The notes below the pieces were generated by a model. The model searched no databases. It saw only the letters and a program-made list of their open reading frames with translations, and had not been told where the DNA came from. From Acinetobacter albensis (GTDB taxonomy: Bacteria; Pseudomonadota; Gammaproteobacteria; Pseudomonadales; Moraxellaceae), in the NCBI RefSeq assembly GCF_900095025.1, contig NZ_FMBK01000002.1, positions 1 to 64,000 on the forward strand: 64,000 bases of DNA, written 5' to 3'. Positions 53,707 through 63,012 of this stretch are shown one piece after another. Every line of letters begins with the position of its first letter. The stretch's first letter is position 1. The position numbers and the translations under genes are program-made.

Positions 53707-55023
53707 ATGTTTGAGTACGTCAACGAATTGTGGCAAACCTTCTTGAATCGCCCTGATTTCTGGGCAGTACTTAGCATTATTCCAGTCACTGCTTTTGTTA
53801 CTTGGGCGCATGTCTGGATGGCGCTTAAGATGGTATTTTATCCACTTAATTTTTGGGGATTCCATTTAGGCCCTTTACCTGTAGGCTGGCAGGGTATTGT
53901 GCCACGTAAAGCAGGTCGTATTTCTGGCATCATTACTGACAATACTTTATCTAAGTTGGGTTCATTGCGTGAATTTTTAGATGCAATGGATCCTGAAGAT
54001 ATGGCAGGCATTATCGGTGAGCAAGTCGGTTTCGAACTTGAACATCTCATTGATGAAATGATGCTTGAACGTAATGCAGTACTTTGGGAAAACTTACCTT
54101 ATTCGATTAAACGTCGTATTTATGCACAAGCGCACAAGCAGCTTCCTGGCATATTGAGAGAATTGGTGACTGAACTGACCATGAACGTTGAGTCACTGGT
54201 GGATATGCGTGAAATGGTGGTTCGTCAAATGGAAGGCGATCGTCGTTTAATGGTGAATATGTTCCTGAAAGTGGGACAAAAAGAAATTAATTTCATTTGG
54301 CATATTAGTGCATTAATTGGTATGTTCTTTGGTATTTTCCAAATGATTGTTTGGTTTGTCGTGCCATGGCATTGGACGGTTCCATTTTGGGCTGCCATTT
54401 GGGGTTTTCTAACAAACTGGATTGCAATCTGGATGGTGTTCAATCCACTTGAACCTCATTATGTGCGTTATCCACAGTTTTTTGAACGTACTCAAGATCG
54501 TAAATTTCCGTGGATTAAACCTGTTATTCCTCGTATCGGAACATACAATATTCAAGGTGCATTTATGAAGCGCCAAGATGAAGTATCTGATGTATTTGCT
54601 CGAGTAGTCACAGAAGATTTAATTACCTTAAAATCGATTATGACCGAAATGATGTATGGCGGGAAAAAGAATAAAACACGTCGTATTGTAAAACGTCATA
54701 TTAATCAAATTATGGAAACTCCTTTGGTGAGAACCTCTTTACAGCTCTCGTTGGGGCCTAAAGAATACGCAAAACTGAAGACTGACTTGATTGATCGTTC
54801 GATTGAAATTACGATGGTGCCTGTATGCGATCCCGCATTTAATGCGAGCCGTGCACAAAAAATTTATCAAATGTTTAAAGAGCGTATTTTAGAGTTGACG
54901 CCAAGAGAGTTTCAAAATTTATTGCGTCCTGCTTTTCAGGAAGATGAATGGATTTTAATCGTCTTGGGTGGCGTAACTGGATTTATAGCGGGTACAATAC
55001 ATTTGTTTGTGGCTTTTTTATAA
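53707..55023 (+). CDS. DUF445 family membrane protein
   Basis: 438 residues. Hydrophobic segments lie at about 17-45, 197-250 and at the extreme C-terminus (GVTGFIAGTIHLFVAFL); the middle is charged and helical (DFLDAMDPEDMAGIIGEQ). This layout and the AIWGFLTNWIAIWMVFNP segment match DUF445, found in the inner membrane of many Proteobacteria with no established function. Followed after 83 bases by adk. Confidence 0.8.
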   Translation: MFEYVNELWQTFLNRPDFWAVLSIIPVTAFVTWAHVWMALKMVFYPLNFWGFHLGPLPVGWQGIVPRKAGRISGIITDNTLSKLGSLREFLDAMDPEDMAGIIGEQVGFELEHLIDEMMLERNAVLWENLPYSIKRRIYAQAHKQLPGILRELVTELTMNVESLVDMREMVVRQMEGDRRLMVNMFLKVGQKEINFIWHISALIGMFFGIFQMIVWFVVPWHWTVPFWAAIWGFLTNWIAIWMVFNPLEPHYVRYPQFFERTQDRKFPWIKPVIPRIGTYNIQGAFMKRQDEVSDVFARVVTEDLITLKSIMTEMMYGGKKNKTRRIVKRHINQIMETPLVRTSLQLSLGPKEYAKLKTDLIDRSIEITMVPVCDPAFNASRAQKIYQMFKERILELTPREFQNLLRPAFQEDEWILIVLGGVTGFIAGTIHLFVAFL

Positions 55024-55094
55024 TTAGATGCTGGCGTGCATGGCGAATAGATCAATTCGGCATGAACAAAGTATCATGTACATTGTTAAAATGA

Positions 55095-55766
<672 letters not shown>

Positions 55767-55800
55767 TTCTTAGGCCCTCTAGGGCAATGAATGTTTTGAC

Positions 55801-55837
55801 ATTAAAAGAGTCCTCCGTCATATTAGGGCTCTTTTAA
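55801..55837 (+). terminator. Rho-independent terminator of adk
   Basis: ATTAAAAGAGTCC...GGGCTCTTTTAAT forms a long stem followed by T residues, about 35 bases past the adk stop. Confidence 0.7.
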
Positions 55838-55864
55838 TTTATCTACGATTTAAAGGATAATACT

Positions 55865-56053
55865 TTGCTGAAAATTGGCTTAATTGTAATGGTCGTTGTG
55901 TTTATTATTATTATTTTGGCATTAATTGTTCAAAGTTTTAAGTACTTACGTCAAGTTCAGCAACAAGAAGCCGCAGAAAAGAAAAATAGTCAACCTGAAC
56001 GACAATTGCATCCTAAATTGCAGCAACCTCAGAAAGAGAAAGACAAAATTTAA
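55865..56053 (+). CDS. Small single-pass membrane protein
   Basis: 62 residues from TTG 55865, with an AAGGA site upstream. Residues 4-25 are a strongly hydrophobic transmembrane helix (IVMVVVFIIIILALIVQ); the rest is a Gln/Lys-rich polar tail. It has no relatives I can name. It sits 28 bases after the adk terminator and runs to the end of nth, which is on the opposite strand. Small inner-membrane protein of unknown role. Confidence 0.5.
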   Translation: MLKIGLIVMVVVFIIIILALIVQSFKYLRQVQQQEAAEKKNSQPERQLHPKLQQPQKEKDKI

Positions 56054-56763
56054 CTTTTATCTTCAAGGGTTTTTGTAGTAACAAATTTGGAAGCACCAAA
56101 TTCAAAACGATCTGGCCACTGACATACATCCGAGACCACGCATTCATTACATTTGGGTTTTCGTGCGATACAGCAATAACGACCGTGTAAAATTAACCAA
56201 TGATGTGAGTCGAGGATAAATTCTTTAGGGATCACTTTCACCAGTCGTTGTTCTACCTCTAATACATTTTTTCCTACGGCAAGGCCTGTCCGATTGCCTA
56301 CACGAAAAATATGCGTATCGACGGCCATAGTCGGCTGACCAAATGCGGTATTCAGTACGACATTTGCTGTTTTGCGTCCTACACCAGGTAAAGCTTCTAA
56401 ATCTGCACGATTGTCAGGCACAATGCTGTTGTGCTTTTCGATTAAAATTTTGCAGGCTTTAATGACGTTTTCAGCTTTTGCATTATATAAACCAATCGTC
56501 TTGATATATTGTTTTAAACCATCAACGCCTAATGCAAAAATAGTTTCGGGTGTATTGGCCACAGGAAAGAGTTTGTCGGTGGCTTTATTGACACTGACAT
56601 CCGTGGCTTGTGCAGACAGTGTAACTGCAACCAAAAGTTCAAATGGATTGGAATAATTTAATTCAGTTTTAGGGTGCGGTCTTTGTTCACGCAAACGCTC
56701 AAAAAAGATTTGTATTTGCTTTTTTGTCATATTTTTTACAGGTTTTACGCTTGTGGTTAGCAT
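56050..56763 (-). CDS. nth: Endonuclease III
   Basis: 237 residues from the ATG at 56763, chosen for its AGGGAG site 8 bases upstream; an ATG at 56730 lacks a site. The helix-hairpin-helix LPGVGRKTANV with catalytic Lys131, Asp149 (AVDTH) and the [4Fe-4S] ligands Cys198, 205, 208 and 214 are intact. It removes oxidised pyrimidines from DNA. It starts 3 bases after the rnfB-like gene, the same nth-rnf order known from enteric bacteria. Confidence 0.96.
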   Translation of the reverse strand: MLTTSVKPVKNMTKKQIQIFFERLREQRPHPKTELNYSNPFELLVAVTLSAQATDVSVNKATDKLFPVANTPETIFALGVDGLKQYIKTIGLYNAKAENVIKACKILIEKHNSIVPDNRADLEALPGVGRKTANVVLNTAFGQPTMAVDTHIFRVGNRTGLAVGKNVLEVEQRLVKVIPKEFILDSHHWLILHGRYCCIARKPKCNECVVSDVCQWPDRFEFGASKFVTTKTLEDKS

Positions 56764-56766
56764 GCT

Positions 56767-57561
56767 TTAAGCTCCCTGTAACTGATTAAGCTGATGGGTT
56801 AAGTCATCTAACATCAGACGTTTTTTCGCATCTTCACGAACACTGAGCTGTTTTTCTAATTTTTTAATTTGGGTACGAATTTTTGCAAGTTCAATGGTGG
56901 TTTTTGCATCGAGCATTGCAACAGGTTTTGTTTCAGAAGAAGTAGAAATAACGGATTCGACCTGATGATCTTGTGCGAAAAATTCGGTAAATAAAGCAGA
57001 ATCAATATCTGCACGTACAGTTGGGCCTTTACGAATTGAACGACGATTTTCCTCACGTTGAATATGAGCGTAATAACGATCTCTTAAATCATGCTGCTCT
57101 GCAATCCGTATTTCTTCAGTTAAAACTGTGTGGTTATCTTCAATCAAATCAATACAGTCTACCGGGCAAGGTGGAATGCAAAGTTCGCAGCCGGTACACA
57201 AGTCAGTCAAGATGGTATGCATCAACTTTGCAGAGCCAATAATGGCATCTACTGGGCAAGCACTGATACATTTGGTGCAACCTATACATTCATCTTCACG
57301 AATAATAGCCTTCATTCGCTGTGGACGACCATCCAGTTGAATTGGCCACACACTTTCTTCTGCGACTAAGAGTGGGCGATTTAATAATAGCGCCAATGCA
57401 TCAGCGACAGGCTGCCCCCCTGGTACACATTTATTGGCTAATTCACCTTCACTGATTGCTTTGGCATAAGGTAAGCATCCATCTCGATGTCCACATAAAC
57501 CACATTGGGTTTGGGGAAGCAAAGCATCGATATGATGGATGAGAGCAATTTGCGAATTCAT
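56767..57561 (-). CDS. rnfB: RnfB-like electron-transfer iron-sulfur protein
   Basis: 264 residues from the ATG at 57561. An N-terminal [4Fe-4S] domain uses Cys20, 23, 29 and 45; two ferredoxin motifs follow with Cys92, 95, 98, 102 and Cys122, 125, 128, 132. The C-terminal 100 residues are a coiled-coil tail. In enteric bacteria RnfB is one of six subunits of a membrane complex that is adjacent to nth. Here no other rnf gene is visible, so the protein may act alone as a soluble carrier. The start excludes an upstream in-frame hydrophobic stretch that could be a membrane anchor; this is the main uncertainty. Confidence 0.8.
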   Translation of the reverse strand: MNSQIALIHHIDALLPQTQCGLCGHRDGCLPYAKAISEGELANKCVPGGQPVADALALLLNRPLLVAEESVWPIQLDGRPQRMKAIIREDECIGCTKCISACPVDAIIGSAKLMHTILTDLCTGCELCIPPCPVDCIDLIEDNHTVLTEEIRIAEQHDLRDRYYAHIQREENRRSIRKGPTVRADIDSALFTEFFAQDHQVESVISTSSETKPVAMLDAKTTIELAKIRTQIKKLEKQLSVREDAKKRLMLDDLTHQLNQLQGA

Positions 57562-57907
57562 GTAAATAACCAATGCGACTTGAAAAACAGGAGAAATAAA
57601 GTAGATAAATCCAATATTTTTAATTTTAACATGTTTTGATTGTTTAATCTTGCGCTCGAATTTAGCGCACATCATGCATTTAAATCGTGCAAAAAAGGAT
57701 TGTAACTTTAAGGAGAGTCTCAACAAGATCAAGGACTTAAAATGCGTTATAATTGATATAAATATATGTTATTAAATCTTTTTTTTAATTTATTTAAAAT
57801 AACTGTTGTAGATTGTTTGCAAAAGATATTTAATATTTTGCGCCAAAATTTATCATTTATTGGAAATTTGACCAATTTTAATCCACCTTTCTGCTGAGGA
57901 TTAAGCG

Positions 57908-59251
57908 TTGAAATATAACAGCCTTAATGAGTTTCTAGATTACGTCAAATCACGTGATGCACATCAACCTGAATTTCTACAAGCTGTAGAAGAAGTGATG
58001 ACCAGCCTGTGGCCGTTCATTGAAAAGCATCCAGAATATGCTGCACATGGTTTACTTGAGCGTTTGGTTGAGCCAGAACGTGCCATTCAGTTCCGCGTTT
58101 CTTGGGTGGATGACCAAGGTCAGACTCATGTCAATCGTGCTTTCCGTGTTCAGTATAATTCGGCAATCGGACCATTTAAGGGAGGGATGCGTTTTCATCC
58201 TTCTGTAAATCTTTCAATTCTAAAATTTTTAGGATTTGAGCAAACGTTTAAAAATGCCTTAACAACACTTCCTATGGGCGGTGGTAAAGGTGGTTCAGAC
58301 TTTAATCCTAAAGGTAAGTCTGAAGGCGAAATTATGCGTTTCTGCCAAGCCTTAATGATTGAACTTTATCGTCATTTAGGCTCAAATACTGATATTCCTG
58401 CAGGGGATATTGGTGTAGGTGGTCGTGAAGTTGGTTATATGGCCGGCATGATGAAAAAATTAAGTAATGACACCTCTAGTGTATTTACGGGTAAAGGGCT
58501 GTCTTTTGGTGGTTCTTTGGCACGTCCAGAAGCGACAGGTTATGGCACAGTTTATTTTGCTGAAGAGATGCTTAAAACTCGTGGAGACTGCTTTAAAGAT
58601 AAAGTAGTGACCATTTCTGGTTCAGGTAATGTGGCACAATTTGCAGCAGAAAAAGCCATGTTCTTAGGTGCGAAAGTGGTATCACTTTCAGATTCTGCGG
58701 GTACGGTCTATCTCAAAAATGGTTTCACTGATGAACTTCTCGTTGAAGTTATGGAACTTAAGAACGTAAAACGTGGGCGTATTTCTGAATTTGCATCTAA
58801 ACACGGTTTTGAATACTTTGAAGGAGAGCGTCCTTGGTCAATTCAGTGTGATATTGCACTTCCATGCGCAACTCAAAATGAGTTAACTGCTGAAGATGCG
58901 GAAATTTTGATTAAGAATGGTGTGATATGTGTTGCTGAAGGCGCAAATATGCCATCTACGCTTGAAGCCGTTGAAAAATTCATTGAAGCGAAAATTTTAT
59001 ACGCGCCCGGCAAAGCATCAAATGCGGGTGGCGTAGCAACTTCTGGTTTAGAAATGTCTCAAAATGCACTTCGCTTAGGTTGGACTTTTGAAGAAGTGGA
59101 CGAACGTCTGCATGCGATTATGAAAGAAATTCATCGCAACTGTGTTAAATTCGGTACGAAAGAAGATGGCACAGTGAATTATGTAGATGGTGCAAATATT
59201 GCAGGTTTCGTAAAAGTTGCTGATGCCATGTTGGCGCAAGGCGTATTCTAA
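57908..59251 (+). CDS. gdhA: NADP-specific glutamate dehydrogenase
   Basis: 447 residues from TTG 57908, with a GAGGA site 8 bases upstream. The catalytic MGGGKGG segment near 120, the PAGDIGVGGRE strand and the NADP loop GSGNVAQFA near 237 are present. It makes glutamate from 2-oxoglutarate and ammonia, connecting the TCA block in this window with nitrogen assimilation. A strong terminator follows. Confidence 0.96.
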   Translation: MKYNSLNEFLDYVKSRDAHQPEFLQAVEEVMTSLWPFIEKHPEYAAHGLLERLVEPERAIQFRVSWVDDQGQTHVNRAFRVQYNSAIGPFKGGMRFHPSVNLSILKFLGFEQTFKNALTTLPMGGGKGGSDFNPKGKSEGEIMRFCQALMIELYRHLGSNTDIPAGDIGVGGREVGYMAGMMKKLSNDTSSVFTGKGLSFGGSLARPEATGYGTVYFAEEMLKTRGDCFKDKVVTISGSGNVAQFAAEKAMFLGAKVVSLSDSAGTVYLKNGFTDELLVEVMELKNVKRGRISEFASKHGFEYFEGERPWSIQCDIALPCATQNELTAEDAEILIKNGVICVAEGANMPSTLEAVEKFIEAKILYAPGKASNAGGVATSGLEMSQNALRLGWTFEEVDERLHAIMKEIHRNCVKFGTKEDGTVNYVDGANIAGFVKVADAMLAQGVF

Positions 59252-59267
59252 AAATATAGGTTTGAAT

Positions 59268-59299
59268 AAAAAAACCGATACACATGTATCGGTTTTTTT
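59268..59299 (+). terminator. Rho-independent terminator of gdhA
   Basis: AAAAAAACCGATAC - ACAT - GTATCGGTTTTTTT is a perfect stem 16 bases past the gdhA stop; the A and T tracts also suit the convergent gene. Confidence 0.9.
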
Positions 59300-59327
59300 C
59301 TTTACCTAAAACTAAAAGACAACTTAA

Positions 59328-60095
59328 TTATTTTACAGTCGCTCGTTCTACAGTCATGTCATGGATATAGGCATATTTTGATTGATCTGCTGCAGGATTT
59401 TTAATTTCATAACGTTTGATACGAATAATTTGTCGTTCAGCAGGATTATGTTGATAACCTTCAATTTGGTCATAAAACAAGGTCCAATCTTTATCGACTT
59501 GTGTTTTAACACCATTTTCTGCGTATTTAATTTCACGTACTTGTAAGCAGGTTTGTGGTGCTACGCCAGTACATTGTTTAGTTTCAGGTGAAATTTCAAG
59601 AAAAACAGTTTCTGCTTGAGTTTGATATTTGGTTTCAGCAGTCATTTTGCCACTAAAAGTATATTTTTGACCTGAAGCTGAAATAATGCTTAAAGTCGGT
59701 TGTTCAGGATTTTTTAAATCCAAAATAAAAGGTGCAGAGCGTTTACTGAATAAATCTGCTGCCACTTTTTCTTGTTGCATTGACGCGTCATCACAAGCCA
59801 TTTGAGTTGACATTAAATCGCCTGTAATAATTTGATTATTTTCAGCTTTCCAACTGGTGCCCATGCCATTACAACTGGTCTGTATGCTTAAACGACCTTG
59901 AGCATCAAAATGAAGAACCAAAGGTTTAGGTGCTGTTCCTGTAGGCGTGCTCCATTCATAAGAACTGAGCATGGTCGCAGCATTTTTTTGTTGTAAAACG
60001 GACACTGCTATATCTCCTGCTTTTTGAATATCACCTGATTGACAGGCTGCAAGGGCTAAAGGAAGTAGAGCAAGGGCTAAAAATTTAAATTTCAT
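59328..60095 (-). CDS. META plus DUF4377 domain lipoprotein
   Basis: 255 residues. Lipobox LAAC (Cys18) after a clear signal. Residues about 38-145 form a META/HslJ-type domain (LVLHFDAQGRLSIQTSCNG, STQMACDD), and the C-terminal half (ETKQCTGVAPQTCLQVREIKY) matches what I recall as DUF4377. Such two-domain lipoproteins are common in Acinetobacter; HslJ relatives are tied to stress or antibiotic resistance. Function not established. Confidence 0.75.
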   Translation of the reverse strand: MKFKFLALALLPLALAACQSGDIQKAGDIAVSVLQQKNAATMLSSYEWSTPTGTAPKPLVLHFDAQGRLSIQTSCNGMGTSWKAENNQIITGDLMSTQMACDDASMQQEKVAADLFSKRSAPFILDLKNPEQPTLSIISASGQKYTFSGKMTAETKYQTQAETVFLEISPETKQCTGVAPQTCLQVREIKYAENGVKTQVDKDWTLFYDQIEGYQHNPAERQIIRIKRYEIKNPAADQSKYAYIHDMTVERATVK

Positions 60096-60248
60096 TTTGG
60101 AAGTACTTGGTTTTGAATAACTTTTATAATCATAAGCGAATGTGCTTTAAAAACAATGGATACATTTTGATGATTTCGGTAGCAAAATGTATCTATAACT
60201 AAATTTTTATTGAATGTTAATAAAAAGTTATGATTCTGCGCCATGGTT

Positions 60249-61025
60249 TTAATCGAATCGATAAATATCCATACCCAAAGAGCCCATACTGAAACTACTA
60301 TGCACAATATTAAAACGTGAACCTGTTCCCATAGCAAAAAAAAGCGGAGCAAAATGTTCAAGAGTTGGATGATTGCGTTTTACATAAGGAATATTTTGCC
60401 AGTCCAGTATTGCTTCATAGTCTTGATGGTTGAGTTTACTCACGACATCATTACGAAAACTCGATGCCCAAACAGGGACTTCCTGAGATTCGCCGTGCCA
60501 AGAAAGTTCGGCTAAATTATGGGTAATACTACCTGAGCCAATGAGTAAAATCTGTTGTTCACGCAAAATGGCCAAAGTCTGACCAATTTTAAAAATATCT
60601 TTGGCTGACATATTGATGGGTAATGAAATTTCGATGACAGGAATATCTGCATCGGGATACATATGCAGTAATGGCATCCACACCCCATGATCGCGTGGTC
60701 GCGTGCTATTGGCATGTGCAGTTAAACCAGCATCTGCCAAAAGATGTAAGATTTTTTCAGCCAATTCGGGTTGACCTGGTGCAGGGTAGTGGATGTCATA
60801 CAGCGCTGCTGGAAAACCTCGAAAATCATGCCAAGTTTCAGCTCGAACACTGGTACTGATTTCAAGTGCATGACTTTCCCAATGTGCTGACATAACAATA
60901 ATGGCTTCAGGCTTAGGGAGATTTAAACTCAAACGATGCAGTGCAGGACCTACTTGTTCGGGATTAAGCGCCAGCATGGGAGAGCCATGTGAAATAAATA
61001 AACCTGGAAGCGTTTGTAAATTCAT
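60249..61025 (-). CDS. ygiD: 4,5-DOPA-extradiol-dioxygenase-like enzyme
   Basis: 258 residues. A class III extradiol dioxygenase of the LigB type, with an HGSPMLAL segment (His13) near the start, SAHWESHALEIST and the NSTRPRDHGVWMPL segment supplying zinc/iron-binding His. In E. coli YgiD opens the DOPA ring. Here the substrate is probably an aromatic catechol, inferred from family only. Monocistronic. Confidence 0.88.
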   Translation of the reverse strand: MNLQTLPGLFISHGSPMLALNPEQVGPALHRLSLNLPKPEAIIVMSAHWESHALEISTSVRAETWHDFRGFPAALYDIHYPAPGQPELAEKILHLLADAGLTAHANSTRPRDHGVWMPLLHMYPDADIPVIEISLPINMSAKDIFKIGQTLAILREQQILLIGSGSITHNLAELSWHGESQEVPVWASSFRNDVVSKLNHQDYEAILDWQNIPYVKRNHPTLEHFAPLFFAMGTGSRFNIVHSSFSMGSLGMDIYRFD

Positions 61026-61191
61026 ATGAGTGCGCCTAATTTAAATAATATCGCTTTAAAACAATAATGCCTAAAAATATGTCGTGGATAAAGTGAGTGA
61101 TTGCCAACATTCTGTTGCATTAAAAGAACGATAAAATATAGCGCTCTGATGTAAATAAAGATCGAGTATTTATGCTTAGAAACAATCCATA

Positions 61192-61674
61192 TTACCCTGC
61201 ACGATGATAGGGATGATTGTGATTAATGCTCATCGCACGATAGAGCTGTTCAATCAGCATCACTCGAACCATAGGGTGTGGCAAAGTTAGCTTGGATAAA
61301 GACCAATGCCATGCAGCAGCTTTACGAACTGCTTCGGAATGGCCATCTGGCCCACCAATGGCCAAAACCACATCATTGCCTTCTAGCATCCAAGCTTTCA
61401 TGGTTTCAGCCAGTTTTTCGGTACTGAATTCTTTGCCACCGACCTCAAGTGCTATCAAAACTTCATTTTGCTTCACAGCATTTAAAATACTATCTCCCTC
61501 AATTTGACGATACTTTAAGATATCTGCTTCAGAATCATTTTTTCCACGTTTTGCCATGGGTAATTCAATAATCTGTGTTTGCACAAAAGGTTGAATACGT
61601 TTGAAATAATCTTCAAAACCAGTGAGCACCCAAGCTGGCATTTTTTGACCAATGGTAATAATGCGAATTTTCAT
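61192..61674 (-). CDS. rlmH: 23S rRNA (pseudouridine1915-N3)-methyltransferase
   Basis: 160 residues from the ATG at 61674 (MKIRIITIGQ); the open frame adds eight doubtful residues, and the family is 155-160 long. SPOUT-type knot with AIGGPDGHSEAV and the C-terminal EQLYRAMSINHNHPYHRAG. It methylates pseudouridine 1915 in helix 69 of 23S rRNA. The ribosome binding site is weak. Confidence 0.95.
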   Translation of the reverse strand: MKIRIITIGQKMPAWVLTGFEDYFKRIQPFVQTQIIELPMAKRGKNDSEADILKYRQIEGDSILNAVKQNEVLIALEVGGKEFSTEKLAETMKAWMLEGNDVVLAIGGPDGHSEAVRKAAAWHWSLSKLTLPHPMVRVMLIEQLYRAMSINHNHPYHRAG

Positions 61675-61800
61675 AAGATTTGGTGATATAAAAGTCATGG
61701 CTATTATAAACCTGAAACTCAGTTGGAATGCTGATACACAACAAATTGCAATTGAAAATTAAGCTCAGATACGGCATTAATCTTATTCAAGGAATAGAAT

Positions 61801-62787
61801 ATGAATAAAAGAGGAAATAACAATAAAATGATTTTTAAAACACCTCAACATTTGGGCTTATTGTGTAGTACATTCATTTTTTCTTTTTTTTTCAGTACAG
61901 CAATTTGGGCAGTACCAAATGCCTCACCTGCCAGTACAGATAATTTAAAAGTTTATCTTGAGCAAATTATTGGGCCAGATGATTATCGAAATTATAAAAA
62001 TATTCAACAGTTACAACGTGTGTCAGCATGGATTAAGGAACAAATGCATTTATTTGGTATTCCATGTGAATATCAAAACTATTCAGTAAATGGCTTGAGC
62101 TATCGAAATGTAGTGTGTCGTTTAACGAATGGGCATGCAGATAAAGTGATTGTAGGCGCACATTATGATGTCTTTGGTGAACAGCAGGGCGCAGATGATA
62201 ATGCATCAGGAGTTGCTGGAGTCATTGAAACGGCACGTATTTTAGTACAACAAAAATCGCAGCTGGCTCAAAATATAGAATTCGTTTTTTATACGCTTCA
62301 AGAAGCTCCTTTTTTTAAAACGGAACAAATGGGAAGTTTTATTCACGCCAAATCGATTCAATCTAAAAAAGACCAAATTCAAGGGGTTTATATTTTAGAG
62401 ATGATTGGTTATTTTGATGAAAACTTGGTACAGGAATATCCAGCTGGTTTGAAATGGGTTTATCCTCAGCACGGTAACTTTATTGCTGCTGTGAGTAATT
62501 TACAATCTTACGCATTAGGATCTCAATACTGTCAATCTATGCGAGCGCTGGATCGTTTAGAATGTCAAAGATTTATTGCGCCAGCATTTGTGTCAGGAAT
62601 GGAGTTTTCAGATCACTTAAATTATTGGAAATTCGGCATACCGGCAATGATGATTACAGATACTGGTTCTTTCCGTAATAAACATTATCACAGCAAAACG
62701 GATATCTTAAAAACGCTCAATCTTGCCAAAATGGCAAATGTTGTCGATGGTTTGGTTTATAGTTTGCTCACGCCAATTCAACCATAA
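61801..62787 (+). CDS. M28-family metallopeptidase, secreted
   Basis: 328 residues. An N-terminal signal ends at IWAVPNAS. The dinuclear zinc aminopeptidase motifs are visible: His121 and Asp123 (GAHYDV), the bridging Asp in GADDNASG (about 132-133), the catalytic Glu168 (LQEAP), and a final His in NKHYHSKTD. It is likely periplasmic or extracellular, cleaving peptide N-termini. The ATG has a weak AAGGA site 9 bases upstream. Confidence 0.85.
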   Translation: MNKRGNNNKMIFKTPQHLGLLCSTFIFSFFFSTAIWAVPNASPASTDNLKVYLEQIIGPDDYRNYKNIQQLQRVSAWIKEQMHLFGIPCEYQNYSVNGLSYRNVVCRLTNGHADKVIVGAHYDVFGEQQGADDNASGVAGVIETARILVQQKSQLAQNIEFVFYTLQEAPFFKTEQMGSFIHAKSIQSKKDQIQGVYILEMIGYFDENLVQEYPAGLKWVYPQHGNFIAAVSNLQSYALGSQYCQSMRALDRLECQRFIAPAFVSGMEFSDHLNYWKFGIPAMMITDTGSFRNKHYHSKTDILKTLNLAKMANVVDGLVYSLLTPIQP

Positions 62788-62792
62788 AAAAC

Positions 62793-62855
62793 GCAGTCCA
62801 CGAATTAAACATGGGACTGCGGTCAAAAGGTCATCCACCTGGAGATGTAGATGAC
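62793..62855 (+). repeat. Two adjacent hairpins after the M28 peptidase gene
   Basis: CGCAGTCC...GGACTGCG spans 62793-62822, and GGTCATC...GATGACC spans about 62827-62855. Neither has a T tract. They may be transcript-end structures or a small RNA-like element. The stretch to the lon terminator holds no ORF. Confidence 0.5.
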
Positions 62856-62970
62856 CATTCGCTTGAGTAAGCAAAAGAAACACTATAAAGCATTTTGTAT
62901 CTAGCTTAATCCATGAAGCTAAGAAGGCATTTATTTAAAACCTAAATACACTATAAATCTATTCAGTCAA

Positions 62971-62998
62971 AAAAAAGAGAGCCTAAGCTCTCTTTTTT
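62971..62998 (-). terminator. Rho-independent terminator of lon
   Basis: AAAAAAGAGAGC - CTAA - GCTCTCTTTTTT is a perfect stem with tracts on both sides, 14 bases past the lon stop. Confidence 0.85.
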
Positions 62999-63012
62999 GT
63001 ATTAAATTCGCA

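Noticed and set aside
60092..60361. 89-codon minus-strand ORF between the META lipoprotein and ygiD
   Set aside because: It overlaps the ygiD end in another frame and has no ribosome binding site or recognisable protein features.
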